A stretch of 64,000 nucleotides of DNA from Subsaxibacter sp. CAU 1640 (GTDB taxonomy: Bacteria > Bacteroidota > Bacteroidia > Flavobacteriales > Flavobacteriaceae), in contig NZ_JALNMI010000002.1 of the NCBI RefSeq assembly GCF_023156585.1, positions 414,479 through 478,478 of the forward strand, read 5' to 3'. This document shows positions 36,035 to 47,400 of the stretch, piece after piece (positions within the stretch are counted from its first letter, which is position 1; each line of letters begins with the position of its first letter). Position numbers and translations under genes: made by a program. The notes beneath the pieces were generated by a model. It was not told where the DNA came from, did no database searches, and saw nothing but the letters and a program-made list of their open reading frames with translations.

Positions 36035-37789
36035 TCAAATTTTAGATACTAATGGCTTTTCTGAAACCTGGGAATCTTTATTGATTTCTACAATACGAGT
36101 ACAATAACGCAAGGTGCTCATACGGTGGGCAATAATAATAATTGTCAAGCTGCCATCTGAAAGTCTTTGGATGGATTCCGTGATTTCTTGTTCGGTCTTT
36201 GAGTCCAATGACGAGGTGGCTTCATCCAAGAAAATAATCTGGGAATCAAAATAGAGGGCTCTTGCAATACCTACCCGTTGGCGTTGACCTCCAGATAACT
36301 TGGTGCCATTCTCCCCAATCATCTCATGGATTCCTTTAGGTAAACCTGCAACCATCTCTGACAAATTGGCCCTGGAAATAGCTTGTTTCAATTTATCATG
36401 ATCAATATCTTGTGGTTTACAGCCAAAAGCTACATTCTCGGCTATGGTACCATCAATAAGATAGACTTGTTGTTGCACATAACCTACTTTTTCATAAAAA
36501 GACTTTTTATAGCGGCTATCCAACTTTGTATCATCTATATAATAAGCGCCCTCATCTGGTGTTAAGAACCCAAGTAAAATATTCATTAAAGTGGTCTTAC
36601 CTGCTCCCGATGGACCAATCAGACCTAAAACCTCTCCTTTTTTAATATTAAGATTCAAATTTTTGAATGTATAATGGCTGCTTCCAGGATATTTGAATGC
36701 CACCCGTTCCAGGCGTAGTTCATGGTTGAAATCAAGGGCTTCATTTTTAACATGGTTTTTCTCAACACCATCCTGTTTCAAGGGTTCTAAAATCTCAACA
36801 ACCCAATGGGAGCGATGCAAGCCATTGATTGCAATCATCATTCTATTGATGGATGGCATAATGCGATAACCAGCAACGGCAAAAAGACCGAGTAATTTGA
36901 TCAGCTCTGCTTTTGACGGCAAATAATAAATACCGAATATGATGATGATGACAATGGCTAGCATTAAGGAACTTTCTATAACTCTGGTGGGAGCAAGATT
37001 GTAAAGTGCGGTCTTAATATCAATATCAACCAACTTGTTCAAATTGCTTTTGATTTTATCTCTAAAACGGTCTTCAGCACCCATAATGACCACATCCACA
37101 TATCCAAAGATGCTTTGAAACATGTTTTTACCTATAATAGGTGTTAATTTGTTGCTCAAGGCACCCAATCTAATGGACCTGATACGTACCCAGCGATAAA
37201 AGATATAGAAAGGAGGCAATACCGTTACAATCAACAATAACAAAATGTTGAAATTATAGATGGCGATGAATACTATGATAAGAGTAAGCACCAATAACTC
37301 ATTTAACAGGTTTAAGGTCCCAAGCACCTGAAAATTTGAAAATTGCGTAGTTGCCGTTCGTAGATTCCTCACAACTACATTGGAATTTACAGTCTTAAAA
37401 TAATTGAATCCCTTCTTGTAATAATAGCGATGTAATCGTAACGCGAATTCTTTAGACATATTAAGAGAAAACGTTGAATTAACTTTCGCAATCCATAAAC
37501 CCAATAAATTTTTTGAAATGATAATAAACAATAAACCGAGTGCCAAAACAACAATCAACTGACGTTCGTCGGTCAAAGAAAAAAGATCATAAATCCATCT
37601 GGCCCAACCATACTTCTCAATAACATTGTCTTCTAGAAGAACAGAAAAAACAGGCAGTAAGGCACCCAAACCAATCAATTCCAAAACAGAATTTACAATT
37701 AAAAGACCACTCACCAACAGTAATCTCAATTTTCGATGTCTTGGAACTACATCGAGTATAAATTTTATAGTACTAATGACTGTTTTCAT
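36035..37789 (-). CDS. ABC exporter half-transporter (PglK/MsbA-like lipid-linked glycan flippase)
   Basis: The 584-residue fused permease-ATPase has five to six helices within the first ~320 residues, then an ATP-binding domain: Walker A GPSGAGKTT (near 391), Q-loop, signature LSGGQRQRVGIARAL (near 498), Walker B IIFLDEATSSLD, and the AHR switch (IIIAHRMST). In this position it probably acts as a homodimer to flip the undecaprenyl-linked repeat unit, as PglK does; no Wzx-type flippase is visible in the locus. It is the second gene after upxY. MsbA-type lipid A export is the alternative, but genomic context argues for the glycan role. Confidence 0.87.
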   Translation of the reverse strand: MKTVISTIKFILDVVPRHRKLRLLLVSGLLIVNSVLELIGLGALLPVFSVLLEDNVIEKYGWARWIYDLFSLTDERQLIVVLALGLLFIIISKNLLGLWIAKVNSTFSLNMSKEFALRLHRYYYKKGFNYFKTVNSNVVVRNLRTATTQFSNFQVLGTLNLLNELLVLTLIIVFIAIYNFNILLLLIVTVLPPFYIFYRWVRIRSIRLGALSNKLTPIIGKNMFQSIFGYVDVVIMGAEDRFRDKIKSNLNKLVDIDIKTALYNLAPTRVIESSLMLAIVIIIIFGIYYLPSKAELIKLLGLFAVAGYRIMPSINRMMIAINGLHRSHWVVEILEPLKQDGVEKNHVKNEALDFNHELRLERVAFKYPGSSHYTFKNLNLNIKKGEVLGLIGPSGAGKTTLMNILLGFLTPDEGAYYIDDTKLDSRYKKSFYEKVGYVQQQVYLIDGTIAENVAFGCKPQDIDHDKLKQAISRANLSEMVAGLPKGIHEMIGENGTKLSGGQRQRVGIARALYFDSQIIFLDEATSSLDSKTEQEITESIQRLSDGSLTIIIIAHRMSTLRYCTRIVEINKDSQVSEKPLVSKI

Positions 37790-37921
37790 TATAATTTTGA
37801 ATCGCTTCGCATAGTGTAAATATGATTGTCTTTATGTGATGAACCCTATATTATGGAATTCGGACAGTAACTTTTCATTAATTCCACGGCTTCGCCATCA
37901 TCAGTCACATTAAAAAAACTT

Positions 37922-37953
37922 AACATACTGACTTGTAAACATACTGACTTGTA
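37922..37953. repeat. Perfect tandem duplication of a 16-bp unit between upxY and the ABC gene
   Basis: The 16-base unit AACATACTGACTTGTA occurs twice without interruption in the 270-base gap downstream of upxY. No coding potential is evident there. It may be a chance slippage product or a protein site; nothing else marks this gap. Confidence 0.8.
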
Positions 37954-38059
37954 AAATTTTATAGAAGTCAGCGCAAAGTGTACTGCCACATAACTCCTTA
38001 AGTCGGCGAAAATACTATAATTCTTAAGATTAATTTTAACTTAAACGATATTAATTAGG

Positions 38060-38518
38060 TCATATTTGCAATTTAATAACATAGCCTAAATTATGCAATA
38101 CGACCCAACACTGATTTCCAGAAACATATTTAATGGTGCCTTTGGCAGGTTCTAAACCAAAACCTTTTAAATCTATTTCAGCACCTTCTGACATTGAAGA
38201 GACACCTAAAACCTCCATACCATTGTTGCGTATATCCATGAGAGCCTCAATTTCTTCTGCAGAAACTGTGGCGGGTTTTCCTAACCAGAACAAGTAGCGT
38301 ACAGCTCCAGGAGTTTCAAAAACGACGGCACGTTCAGCATCGTTTAGTTTAACCAATACCATAGAGGGCAATAGTGGCACTTCTACCTTTTTTTTTCGGT
38401 CACTCCATTGGCGCATCTCCACCCTCACAGGACAGCACACCTCCACGCCTCTATCTTCAAGATGTTTGGCAACCTTTTTTTCAGATTTTGGTTTGGTTAT
38501 TAAAACGTACCAGGGCAT
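38060..38518 (-). CDS. upxY: UpxY-family NusG-like transcription antiterminator
   Basis: This 152-residue protein has an N-terminal NGN domain (PWYVLITKPKSEKKVAKHLE, then PLLPSMVLVKL and FETPGAVRYLFWLGKPATV) and a short C-terminal KOW-like part (GTIKYVSGNQCWVVLHNLGY). It is the UpxY specialised-NusG type that lets RNA polymerase read through long capsule operons in Bacteroidota. It is the first gene of the leftward locus, which is where such factors are encoded. The expected action is processive antitermination from a site in its own leader across the ~27 kb downstream. The 11-bp repeats at 38664-38729 are upstream. Confidence 0.9.
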   Translation of the reverse strand: MPWYVLITKPKSEKKVAKHLEDRGVEVCCPVRVEMRQWSDRKKKVEVPLLPSMVLVKLNDAERAVVFETPGAVRYLFWLGKPATVSAEEIEALMDIRNNGMEVLGVSSMSEGAEIDLKGFGLEPAKGTIKYVSGNQCWVVLHNLGYVIKLQI

Positions 38519-38986
38519 ATAATATCTTTCAAATCCTGATTTACATCAGAGAACAATCAATGGCAAAGTTAAAATTTTGGCTTGTAATGTCTAAATTTTC
38601 ATGAGTTTGATATATTGACTAAATTATAAATCAGTAATATTATTTTTATGAATAAGTCTGGTTAACCTCATCAATACCTTAAGTTGACCTTGACTAGACC
38701 TTAACTAGACCTTAAGGAGACCTTAAGGAACCCAAATTTCAAAAAAGTCAATTCTATTTATGTATTTAATCACTTTCAGTCATGTGTGATAATTTTAAAA
38801 ACCAAAATTTACCATACATCGTAAATATCTTACAGTTAGACCAATTGAAATTTAAGGTTTTGGTTTTAAGAACGTTATGTTTCAAAAAAGTTAAGAATTT
38901 GTTTCGCTTCTATCAAATGTTTCTTACTTTTACACCCTTAATGGTAATTTCCCTAAATCAATGTTGAATAAATACAATCATTTGTT
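38519..38986. promoter_or_regulatory. 468-bp divergent intergenic region between upxY and the first T9SS cargo gene
   Basis: AT-rich DNA without a convincing gene. On the minus strand, TAACTTTG at 38571-38564 fits the -7 consensus for upxY, though no TTG lies at the ideal distance upstream. An array of 11-bp repeats occupies 38664-38729. The short open frame at 38782-38967 has no start context or composition suggesting a gene. The promoter for the gene at 38987 was not identified. Confidence 0.6.
38664..38729. repeat. Tandem 11-bp repeats upstream of the polysaccharide locus
   Basis: Four contiguous 11-base units begin at 38686, 38697, 38708 and 38719: GACCTTGACTA, GACCTTAACTA, and GACCTTAAGGA twice. 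A fifth, weaker unit (TACCTTAAGTT) precedes at 38675, and a very degenerate sixth may start at 38664. The 11-bp period is close to one helical turn, so all copies would face the same side of DNA. The core CCTTAAGG is palindromic. Confidence 0.85.
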
Positions 38987-41233
38987 ATGAAAAAACTTAT
39001 TGTCTTATCTCTTGCGCTGACCTTGTCCGTCTTTAGTTTTGGACAGTCCCCCATAGCTACAATCGATCGTGCCAATGGTGCAGGACCTACAACAACTTCT
39101 ACGGTGGCAAATATGTCTGCCATTGGCTTAACGCGTACTGGCGTTATCCAAGTGGGTACTACAGGTTCTTTTACGTCAAGAAACTGGGAAACTGGCACTG
39201 CCCTTAATACTGCTCGATACATTCAGTGGTCTATCTCTGCTAACAGCAATTACAATATCAGATTGACAGAATTAGATATCAGATATCGTCGAAACAATAA
39301 TCAGGCGCCGAAACAAATTCAAATTTTCTATAGCTTGGATGGCTTTAATCCTGCAGGTGCCAATCCAAATGGTTTTGCTATCGGTGCGGTTCAAACTTAT
39401 GCCAACAATGATACAGCTCAAAAAACAATTGTATTACCAGTTAGCAACGTCAGTTCTGGAAATGGAGGCACCATCACTTTCAGAATGTATGGTTGGGATG
39501 CGGCAAATACCAATGGAGAATTGATTATTGAAGCCAATACGGCCTGGGCTGGTACACTAGGCGTTGCCAATCCTGGAGTTAGATTGATTGGTAATGTTTA
39601 TCGAGAGTTAACATATTCTGGTGGCACATGGACTCCTATTGCCCCTAGTTCTACGACCGGAGGGGATAACGCTGTTGTTGTGAACGGGACTTACACCCCA
39701 GCCTCCAACATAGCTCTCAATTTTCTGACCGTTAGACCAGCAGGAAGCCTAAACATACCAAGTGGTGTTACGGCAACTACGAATTCTACAACTTTGGAGT
39801 CAAACTCCACGCTATACTCCAGCCTAATATTAAATGGCACCTTAACGGGTACGGTAAGTTATAATCGTCATATTAATGGACAACCAGGGGTGGGTGTTGG
39901 TTCAGGAGCAAACGATTTAATTTCTGCTCCGTTATCAGGTCAAACCTTTAGTGCTTTTGCAGCAGCTAATCCAAACTTGAGATCCAATCCATCTGTTCCA
40001 ACCCAAAAACTATTTGGTCCGTTCAGTAAAACTACTGGGAATTATTTGCTTTGGGATACCACTACTAATGGTAGTCAAACCCTAACGGCAGGTGTTGGTT
40101 ATAGAACTGCATCTACCAATAATGGTGGGTTTGTTTTTACTGGAACGCCAAACAATGGGATAATTACCAATAACATCGCGAACTCGGGGCCACAGTTTGC
40201 AGCTTATAACCTTATTGGAAACCCATACCCATCTTATCTCAATGTCCGAGAGTTTCTGGAATATGATGTAGATGCAGGTGCCCCAGTGGTTCGCAATATC
40301 GATTTGATGGATGCTTATGGTGCCATCTATGGTTATGATGGTGATGCCTCTGGCACTGGTGGTGACGGCTGGGTAGTCTATAATCTTACTACACCTACAA
40401 CAGTGAACATGGCTCCGGGGCAAGGGTTTTTTGTTACGGCAGATGCTGCAGATGTTGCCGCGTATGACATGACCTTTACACCTTCCATGAGACGCATTGG
40501 AAACACTGACGATTTCATCCCTGGCCGATTGGCAGACGACAACACAGCACATATAAAATTGCAGGCCTCCATTGGAAGCTCAATTTACTCTACTGATATC
40601 TGTTTTAATGAGGCCTCCACTTCTGGGCTTGATTTTGGATACGACGCTGCGGTTTTCGGATCGAACGCGGCAAGCAAATCTATCTACTCCCATTTGGTTG
40701 AAAATAATAATGGTGCTGATTTGGCGATACAATCACTTGCGTATGCTTCACTTGGCTCTGAGATCAGTATTCCTCTCGGAATCAATGTTTCTCAAGGGCA
40801 ACAAGTCACGGTAAGCATTTCAGAACTTGATGTGCCATCAACTATTGAAGTTTATTTAGAGGATAGCGTATCAGGTGTTTATACTTTGTTGAATAATAGT
40901 AGTTACACCTTTACACCAAGTACTAATCTTAACGATACAGGTCGCTTCTTTTTAAGATTTGCCGATGCTACTCTGTCAGCTCCTGATTCACAGTTTACAT
41001 CCTTACAGATTTATGCAACATCTTCTTCTAGAATATTGTTTGTCAAAGGTTTGTTGCAAGGAGACACAACTATAAGTGTTTATGATCTTCAGGGAAGATT
41101 GGTCACGTCTGCCAACCTGAATAAGGGAACTACTTCCAACATTATTGACGTTGCTAGTTTAAATAGTGGTGTTTATGTTGTAAAACTTGATAACAGCTCA
41201 CAGCAAAAAACACAGAAGATCATTTTGAAATAA
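38987..41233 (+). CDS. Secreted T9SS cargo protein with C-terminal type A sorting domain
   Basis: The 748-residue protein has a Sec signal peptide (about 1-20, ending FSFGQ) and a beta-rich region of about 200 residues with AWAGTLGVANPGVRLIGNV. A long module then runs from about 270 (SYNRHINGQPGVGVG) to 660. It ends in a T9SS type A sorting domain (about 670-748), whose ISVYDLQGRLV, NSGVYVVKL and final KIILK are characteristic. The sorting domain directs passage through the type IX system and attachment at or release from the cell surface. The module and sorting domain closely match the C-terminus of the next protein (41440-49053). A hairpin terminator follows. The function of the mature protein is unknown. 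Confidence 0.9.
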   Translation: MKKLIVLSLALTLSVFSFGQSPIATIDRANGAGPTTTSTVANMSAIGLTRTGVIQVGTTGSFTSRNWETGTALNTARYIQWSISANSNYNIRLTELDIRYRRNNNQAPKQIQIFYSLDGFNPAGANPNGFAIGAVQTYANNDTAQKTIVLPVSNVSSGNGGTITFRMYGWDAANTNGELIIEANTAWAGTLGVANPGVRLIGNVYRELTYSGGTWTPIAPSSTTGGDNAVVVNGTYTPASNIALNFLTVRPAGSLNIPSGVTATTNSTTLESNSTLYSSLILNGTLTGTVSYNRHINGQPGVGVGSGANDLISAPLSGQTFSAFAAANPNLRSNPSVPTQKLFGPFSKTTGNYLLWDTTTNGSQTLTAGVGYRTASTNNGGFVFTGTPNNGIITNNIANSGPQFAAYNLIGNPYPSYLNVREFLEYDVDAGAPVVRNIDLMDAYGAIYGYDGDASGTGGDGWVVYNLTTPTTVNMAPGQGFFVTADAADVAAYDMTFTPSMRRIGNTDDFIPGRLADDNTAHIKLQASIGSSIYSTDICFNEASTSGLDFGYDAAVFGSNAASKSIYSHLVENNNGADLAIQSLAYASLGSEISIPLGINVSQGQQVTVSISELDVPSTIEVYLEDSVSGVYTLLNNSSYTFTPSTNLNDTGRFFLRFADATLSAPDSQFTSLQIYATSSSRILFVKGLLQGDTTISVYDLQGRLVTSANLNKGTTSNIIDVASLNSGVYVVKLDNSSQQKTQKIILK

Positions 41234-41264
41234 TCGTATTTCAAGATTATTACTATCATAAGAG

Positions 41265-41293
41265 AAGTGCATTGTTTTAACAATGCACTTTTT
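41265..41293 (+). terminator. Intrinsic terminator after the 748-residue T9SS gene
   Basis: AAGTGCATTG (41265-41274) pairs perfectly with CAATGCACTT (41281-41290) around a six-base loop and runs into a T tract. It separates the two T9SS cargo genes, so they are probably independent units. Confidence 0.9.
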
Positions 41294-41368
41294 CTTTATA
41301 AACAAACTGTACATTTTTGATTTTATAATTTCTTAAAGTAAAAAATGGATTTAAATCGATTAGATGTG

Positions 41369-41376
41369 TATATTTG
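41369..41376 (+). promoter_or_regulatory. Putative -7 box of the giant T9SS gene
   Basis: TATATTTG fits TAnnTTTG exactly and lies 63 bases before the ATG at 41440. No TTG is present at the standard spacing, so this is a partial match only. Confidence 0.45.
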
Positions 41377-41439
41377 TCGTTGGACTGTCATTTTCTGAAT
41401 GATAGATCTCCCTATTAACAACACTTTTACTATTATACT

Positions 41440-44400
41440 ATGAAGAAGATTTACTTTTTATTACTAACTCTTGCGTTTTCTTTTGCTGGGTTTGGGCAAA
41501 CTCAAATCATTAATCAGGCCTTGACTAATGGTAGCCTTCCTGCGGGATGGACACAAGTTGATGTGACTTTTACTACTTCGGCAGGAGGATATGCCAACTT
41601 TACAACAAATTCAGCTATTCTAACAACTCCTATATTTAATTCTAGCTTATATTCATCTGTTAGAGTGGATTTCGATGTTGCAAAATTTGGAACAGGTGGT
41701 GATGGTCCGTTAAGATTAGAATATTCCATTAATGGTGGCAGTAATTGGCTGACTGCAAGCAATTCAACTACTCCTACCGATTCGAATTATCAATCAAATT
41801 CGATAACCATCAACGCTGTATCAGCCAACATGAGAATTCGTTTCAATCGGGCCCCTAGTCCATCTCAAAAAAGATTAAGAAATGTCATTGTTTATGGGAT
41901 CGGGTCTGCTGCTTGCACTCCACCGTCCACACAGGCTACCGCTTATAACACCACTAACAGAACTTCGAACAGTGGCACTTTAAATTGGACACGTGGTAAC
42001 GGAAACAATGTATTGGTCGTTATGCGTCAAGGAAGTGCTGTGAATACCGACCCCACTAACGGTACTAGTTATACTGCAAATGCTGCTTTTGGAAGCGGCA
42101 CTCAAATAGGTACAGGAAATTATGTGGTTTATAATGGGCCTGGAACGTCAGTGAATGTTACAGGTTTGAGCGCAGAAAGCACTTACCATGTGGCCGTTTA
42201 TGAATATGCCACAACAGGTACTTGTTATAATAACACTGAACTCACGGGGAATTTTACAACCTTATGTTCAACCGTCTATTCTTTACCTTTTACCGAAGGT
42301 TTTGAATCTGGCGTTCCACCCACTTGTTGGACTCAATTTACTGGCGCCAACACTTTGGGGGTTGAACAGTGGCAGAGTGATTCAAGATCTTATATTGGTT
42401 CTGCAGCCGCACTTATAAATTTTGAAAATAGCGTTGGAACAACTCAAGATTGGTTGGTAACACCTGCCATTGACATGTCTGGGTTGACTGACATTGAATT
42501 GTCGTTTTTTGGACGCGAATTGTTCAATGAGCCACCGGATTTAGGCAACACTTACACGGTTCGTGTTTCTACGACAACACCAGTTATATCTAGTTTCACA
42601 AATATTGTTGAAACTTATACTGAAGCCGATTTCAGTCTTACTTATACCAACAAAACCATTGACTTAAGTGCCTATTCAGGTCAAACTATTTACATTGCCT
42701 TTGTGATGGAACAAAATAGCGGCGATGGCTGGTTAATTGATAATATTTCTATAGACACTCCGAACACAGGTTGTACTTTTCCTGCTCTACAAGCGACTAA
42801 TTTTACTGCTACAAATATCGATGGTACTGCAGGAACGGCTACAGTGAGTTGGTTCCCAGGCAACGGTAATGCCACTTTGGTTGTATTAAAAGAAGGAAGT
42901 GCGGTAGATGTTGATCCGTCTTCTGGAACAAGTTATACCGCGAACTCTGCATTCGGAACTGGTGAAGATTTAGGTTCAGGAAATTATGTTGTGTATAGCG
43001 GTGCGGGCACTTCTGTGAATATCTCTAATTTGACAGTGGATACTGAATACTTTGTAGCGGTATATTCCTACTACACTACTGGCAATTGTTATAATACAAA
43101 TGAGTTGGCGGGAACTTTTTCAACTGGTACTGCAACGGGCTGTAATGCTTACACCCTACCATTTACAGAAGGGTTTGAAGGAGGTAACATACCTACTTGT
43201 TGGGAAGTTTTTGAAAATGGAGAAGCTGGAAATAATCAGTGGACGGTTAATTCTAATGATCCATATAATGGAAGCAACTTTTCGGCCTATTTGAGCTTTG
43301 ATGCCGGTACAACATCAGGTGTGAACAGAGACTGGCTCATAACACCGCCAATAGATTTATCTTCTGTTTCAAATGCAGAATTATCGTTTTACACTTATAC
43401 AAGTGGAGATCCAAACGATACTTTCGTTTCTAACTTTTCAGTAAGGGTATCTACTGCGTCACAAACTAATCTCAATGATTTCACCTCTATACCTTTTACA
43501 AATACAGAAAGTCAACTTGGTGCTACTTATAATCAGAAAATTATTGATTTATCTTCATATGCAGGACAGGTCATTTACATAGCTTTTGTAAGTGAACAAA
43601 ATTTTCCTGATGGTGGAGAAGAATGGTTTATCGATGATATATCTATCACGGCTCCTACAAATTCTGCAGATTCTGATATCGTGGAAGCAGGCTTTGACGA
43701 GCCAGATAATATTGATTATCTCTCTTACTCTGCAGCTAATGGCTTGACAACTGCCAATGCTATCAAAATAGGTGAATTTACCATCAGAGATGGTGGCAGT
43801 GTAGCACCAGATAGCGATAGCGCTGCAACGACCTTAACGGATTTAGGCTTTACCGTACAAAACTTTGGTGATATTGCTGCCTTGGCAATTTTTGATGGCA
43901 CAACCAATGTGAGTGAAGTTAGCACCGTCGCTGCTACCACAAACTTTACAGGCTTAAATCTCGTGGCGCCTGATAATGACACTAAAACTTTTAGTATCTA
44001 TGCTACATTCGATTCAAGCGTTACGGATAACAATCAAATACAATTAACCATTGCATCGGCTACCGCCACAGGTTCTACTTTTGCTGCTGCTAATGCCGGT
44101 GGCGCACAAACTTCTGTTGCAGGTGATGATAACAGAATTGAAGTCACAGCAACTGAATTGGTTTTTGACCAACAACCAACAGATACCGATGTTAACGCTG
44201 TGATGTCACCATCACCGACGGTAGTCGCTGTGGATGCCAATGCCAATACCGATTTGGATTATGTCACTGTACTTTCACTTTCTACCACTGGTACATTTGC
44301 CGGAACTGCGACCACTTCAGTAGCTCCCGTTTCTGGAGTCGCAACTTTTGACAACCTTATTTTTTCAGCGGTTGGTACAGGATTTACATTAACTACTGTT

Positions 44401-47400
44401 TCTGGATTGACCAATGATACCAGTACCGCATTTGATATTTTAGCCATACCAACCTTCGGATGGCAAATTGATATGGTAAACCAATTCTATACCATTGATT
44501 TTGATAATACCGTAACCAACGTTACTAATGGGGCTTATACAGGAGCAGGATTTACCCCGACACCAAATGCGGGACAATTAAATTCTGGGGCTTGGGCAGT
44601 TAATGGTCTTGAAGATGGAACCTTAAATTTTGGAGGTACTCAAACTGGCAATGATTTCGCTAAAAATACGAGTGCAGGTGGAGTTACTTCTGGTGGACTA
44701 TATTCATTTGAGGTTGCTTCTAACAACTTTAGTTTTGGAATTCAACCTTCGGGTTCTGACTTTACTCCTGGAACCATTGTCTTAAGAACTCAAAACCAAA
44801 CCGGACAGACAGTGACCGCAATTGACTTACAATATACGATTTACGTAAACAATAATGAGTCTAGAGGGAATACCTTCAATTTTGCTTACAGTGTGAATAA
44901 TAGCACTTACATACCTGAATCTAGTTTAGATTATACTTCCCCAGTAGCTCCGGATAGCAATGGATGGATCGCCGTGAACAGAAACATTTCAATTACAGGT
45001 TTGAACATAGCGAGTGGCGACTACTTTTACTTGAGATGGTTTAGTGATGATCTACCAAGTGGTTCTGGAAGCCGAGATGAGTTCGGATTGGATGATATCA
45101 CAGTGGTATTCAATCCGTTAGTTACCGATAACGATTCTAACATTGTTGCAACAAGCTTTGATGAGTCAGATAACATTGATTATATTACCTACAACGCCGC
45201 TAGCGGCTTGACCACTGCCAACGCTATAAAGATTGGCGAATTCAGTATTCAAGATGGTGGCGACACTATGAGTGATGCTGACAATCTTTCAACCACTTTA
45301 ACCGATGTGAGTTTTGACGTTCAGAATTTTGGAAGCATTGCTGCTCTGGCCATTTTTGACGGCACAACAAATGTTTCGGAAGTGACAAGTGTAACGGCGA
45401 CTACTGGTTTTAGCGGTTTAACACTTGAAGCTTTAGATAATGGAAGTAAAGTATTTGACATTTATGCAACTTTCTCACCTGCCGTAACTGACAATTCGCA
45501 AGTGCAACTGACCATTAGCACTGCCACCGCAGCACTTACAGGTTCAGGTTTTGCTGATGCAGATGCTGGTGGAGCACAAACCTCTGTAGCAGGTGATGAT
45601 AACCGTTTGGAAGTCATTGCTACTACTTTAGGTTTTGTACAACAGCCAAGTGACGTGAACATCAATCAAACTATGGATCCGGCAGTAACTGTTACTGGTG
45701 TTGATGCCAATGGTAACGCTGATGCTGACTTTAGTGGGACAGTATCTTTAACTACCACAAGTACTTTCTCTGGCACTGCCACTACTTCGGTTTCAAGCTC
45801 TGGAGGAATAGCAACCTTTACTAATTTAGGGTTTTCAACTATAGGAACCGCTACCTTAACGGCATCTTCAGCAGGATTATTGGATAGTGCTCCAAGTAAT
45901 ACCTTTGAGGTTACTCCTGCTACACGGTCCTTCTGGTATGAGCCATTTACGGATAACTCGCAATACACAGTCACTGCTGGAGGCGAGGGTAATGATGGAA
46001 ACTCTGATTATTTCCAAATTACGGATGGCAGTAATATAGACAAGACTTACACTGGAAATAGTGGAAACTTTTTTGCTGCTCAAGACATTGATGATGGTGG
46101 ATGGGCAGGAAGTGCTTCTCCAAGTCAATTGACTTGGTCCAACATTAATATTGAGCGTTATACCTCTTTAACATTCTCTGGGAAATTTGCTTCAATAGGT
46201 GGAGGAATAGATGATAATGATTATGTGATTGTAGAATACCAAATTGATGGTGGTGGATGGGTTAATCTGATTGCTTTTGAAAATGATGGTACCCCATTCA
46301 ATACTGATTTAAGGGAGGATACCAATTTTGATGGAACTGGTGATGGCACCTTGCTAACGAGCGCTTTCCAAACCTTCAGCAAAGCGATTTCAACTACCGG
46401 AGCTATTTTAGATATTCGGGTTACCATGAATTTAGATTCAGGAAATGAGGACGTAGCTCTAGAAGATTTTAAATTGGCTGGTGTTGGTACAGTTTTTTAT
46501 GGTAACGCAGCAACAGGATTTGGTGGACCAATCGGCAATAGTACTTTAGAAGTTTATGCTTCTTCTGGCATAACCGTGAATTTTGTCTATAATAGAGGCA
46601 CAAGTGACTTTAACGATTATATGGTAATTTATATAGATAGTGAAACAGGTGGAATTACTACAACATCAGGGTTAACAGACACAGGTGACGACGGAAGAAA
46701 AGCCATATCTGGTTATGATGGAACAAATCGTTCAACAATCAATTTCCCTCCTGGATTTCAACCTGATTATGCTATTTCAATGAATAATGGTTTTGCAGGA
46801 TTATTTGAAATAGCTGAGGGAGGTTCCCATAACTTTATTCAAAGTGCCAATTTGGCTCCTACCGGAAGTCCATCGGCTACGATTTATACTTTCAACATCA
46901 ATTTCTCGAACATCAATACAGTGCCGGGACTTGAAAGCTTTAAGTTTTTGGCAACTTATTTAAATGGCGGAAATGCCTTCCGTTCTAATGAATCTATCGG
47001 TAGAAATAATGCAGGAGCGTCGAACCCTGGATACGGCACTATGCAAATGGAAACTTACTTTGAAGTTTCTAGTGCTCTTCAAGGAGGTTTTGCCCCTACG
47101 CAAGCAACGGGCACTTGGACAGCTGATGGTACATGGTTGAATGGAAATCCACCATTGATTACGGATGACATCACCATCGGTCATGATACCGACCAAAACA
47201 TAGATGTTGCAGTCGATGGCATGACCATTAATGCTGCATTAGATATTTTGCCAAGCTACACCCTTTCAACCTCTGATGGTCTTACAGGAAGCGGGTCCTT
47301 GAATGTTTTTGGTAAATTGTCTATCACGCAAGGTGGTTTTACGGATATTTCGCCAGTTTATAATGTAGGCTCTACTTTAGAATATAAAGACATCGCAGCT

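Noticed and set aside
38782-38967. Plus-strand open frame of 61 codons upstream of the first T9SS gene
   Set aside because: Random-looking composition rich in Leu, Lys and Phe, no neighbour logic, and it lies in AT-rich intergenic DNA.
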